From Rhodospirillaceae bacterium (GTDB lineage Bacteria; Pseudomonadota; Alphaproteobacteria; MPNO01; UBA2964), in the NCBI GenBank assembly GCA_018660305.1, contig JABJKO010000231.1:1-23657 (forward strand): DNA of 23,657 nt, written 5' to 3'. Shown here in pieces: positions 23,025 to 23,657 of the stretch. The translations under genes were made by a program, and so were the position numbers. Under the pieces are notes generated by a model that was given only the letters and a program-made list of their open reading frames with translations, searched no databases and had not been told where the DNA came from. How positions within the stretch are numbered: the first letter of the stretch is position 1; each line of letters starts with the position of its first letter.

Positions 23025-23657
23025 ATGCGCGCCGTCTGCCTGCATGAACAGGGTGGGATCGACAAACTCATTCTGGATGAAAACTATCCCGATCCCAAGC
23101 CCGGCGAAGGCCAGGTTGTTATCCGTGTCGGGGCGACATCGCTGAACTATCACGATGTCTTCACCTGCCGCGGCATGCCCGGGATCAAGATTCCCATGCC
23201 CATGATCATCGGCCTCGATGTGGCCGGCGAAATTGTCGAGCTGGGCACCGGCGTCTCCAACTGGAAATCCGGCGACCGGGTTCTGGTCAATCCGCTGGAT
23301 CCCACCGATCCCTCCAAGGGCCTGATGGGCGAAATGGTGCCCGGTGGCACCGCGGAATATTGCCTGGTCGATGCCACGCGGCTGATAAAGATGCCCGACG
23401 GGGTCAGTTTCGAACAGGCGGCGGCGCTGCCGGTTGCCTATGGCACGGCGCATCGCATGATGTTCACCAATGGCGGTATCCAGGGCGGCGAGCGTATCCT
23501 GATCCTGGGCGCCAGCGGCGGCGTTGGATCCTGCTGCGTTTTGCTTGCCAAGATGATGGGCTGCGAGGTGGTGGCCTGCGGCAGCACCGAAGACAAGCTC
23601 AAGGCGCTGACCGAATGGGGCGCCGATCACGTTATCAATTACAAGGACGAGGATTTC
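23025..23657 (+). CDS. Zinc-type alcohol dehydrogenase/quinone oxidoreductase family protein (5' part)
   Basis: The first 211 codons of a medium-chain dehydrogenase/reductase; the gene runs off the window end. A GroES-like domain starts the protein (MRAVCLHEQGG, 'SLNYHDVFTCRGMP', 'IIGLDVAGEIVELG', 'WKSGDRVLVNP'). The nucleotide-binding motif GASGGVGS lies at about 165-172, followed by 'GCEVVACGSTEDKL', as in NAD(P)H-dependent zinc-free or zinc-type members. The start has a strong AAGGAG 7 nt upstream. It is probably co-transcribed with the thiol dioxygenase. Substrate unknown. Confidence 0.87.
   Translation, partial: MRAVCLHEQGGIDKLILDENYPDPKPGEGQVVIRVGATSLNYHDVFTCRGMPGIKIPMPMIIGLDVAGEIVELGTGVSNWKSGDRVLVNPLDPTDPSKGLMGEMVPGGTAEYCLVDATRLIKMPDGVSFEQAAALPVAYGTAHRMMFTNGGIQGGERILILGASGGVGSCCVLLAKMMGCEVVACGSTEDKLKALTEWGADHVINYKDEDF

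Overview
The window is GC-rich and gene-dense. It reads like the chromosome of an alphaproteobacterium, probably a free-living Rhodospirillales- or Rhizobiales-type heterotroph. The reasons are the codon use, the ATGA/GTGA gene overlaps, a CtrA-like site, the NrdA/NrdB type, and intergenic palindromes of the 'ggatcccgg…ccgggatcc' kind common in that class. The genus cannot be named from sequence alone. No tRNA, rRNA, CRISPR array, transposase or phage gene was seen.

Region 1 (1-3040): a palindromic intergenic repeat, a TauD/TfdA-type Fe(II)/2-oxoglutarate dioxygenase on the minus strand, and a divergent three-gene nitrile hydratase operon (alpha, beta, accessory protein). The operon is cobalt-type by its CTLCSC claw, the genes overlap by 4 nt at each junction, and it ends in a strong hairpin terminator.

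Region 2 (3049-10979): a divergent catabolic cluster. The minus strand carries, in transcription order, a LigB-type extradiol dioxygenase, a glutamine-synthetase-like ligase, a benzoate/aniline-type Rieske oxygenase alpha subunit and its beta subunit, and an orphan TctC/Bug solute-binding protein. The plus strand carries an HpcH/HpaI aldolase and a LigJ-like 4-oxalomesaconate hydratase. GS-like ligase next to Rieske alpha/beta is the core layout of aniline oxidation (TdnQ/AtdA1 plus dioxygenase). Extradiol dioxygenase, LigJ-like hydratase and aldolase match the three-step gallate-type meta-cleavage route. Together they suggest a pathway, possibly not yet described, that activates an aromatic amine by gamma-glutamylation, hydroxylates it, cleaves the ring and sends the product to pyruvate and oxaloacetate. 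No ferredoxin reductase or TdnT-type amidotransferase is in view.

Region 3 (10980-14590): the class I ribonucleotide reductase genes nrdA and nrdB. The 548-bp upstream region holds three DnaA-box-like 9-mers spaced exactly 11 bp apart, a pair of NrdR-box-like palindromes spaced 31 bp, and a 13-bp imperfect hairpin in the leader. NrdA has no N-terminal ATP cone.

Region 4 (14591-23657): a small exported four-cysteine protein of unknown function convergent with an OmpA-type porin, sharing a bidirectional terminator; a RidA-like / VOC / amidase operon; a convergent pair made of a small exported protein and a large asparaginase-like protein with an altered active site; a ChaC-type gamma-glutamylcyclotransferase; a cysteine-dioxygenase-family thiol dioxygenase with an AT-rich upstream region; and a zinc-type alcohol dehydrogenase/quinone reductase family gene cut by the window end.
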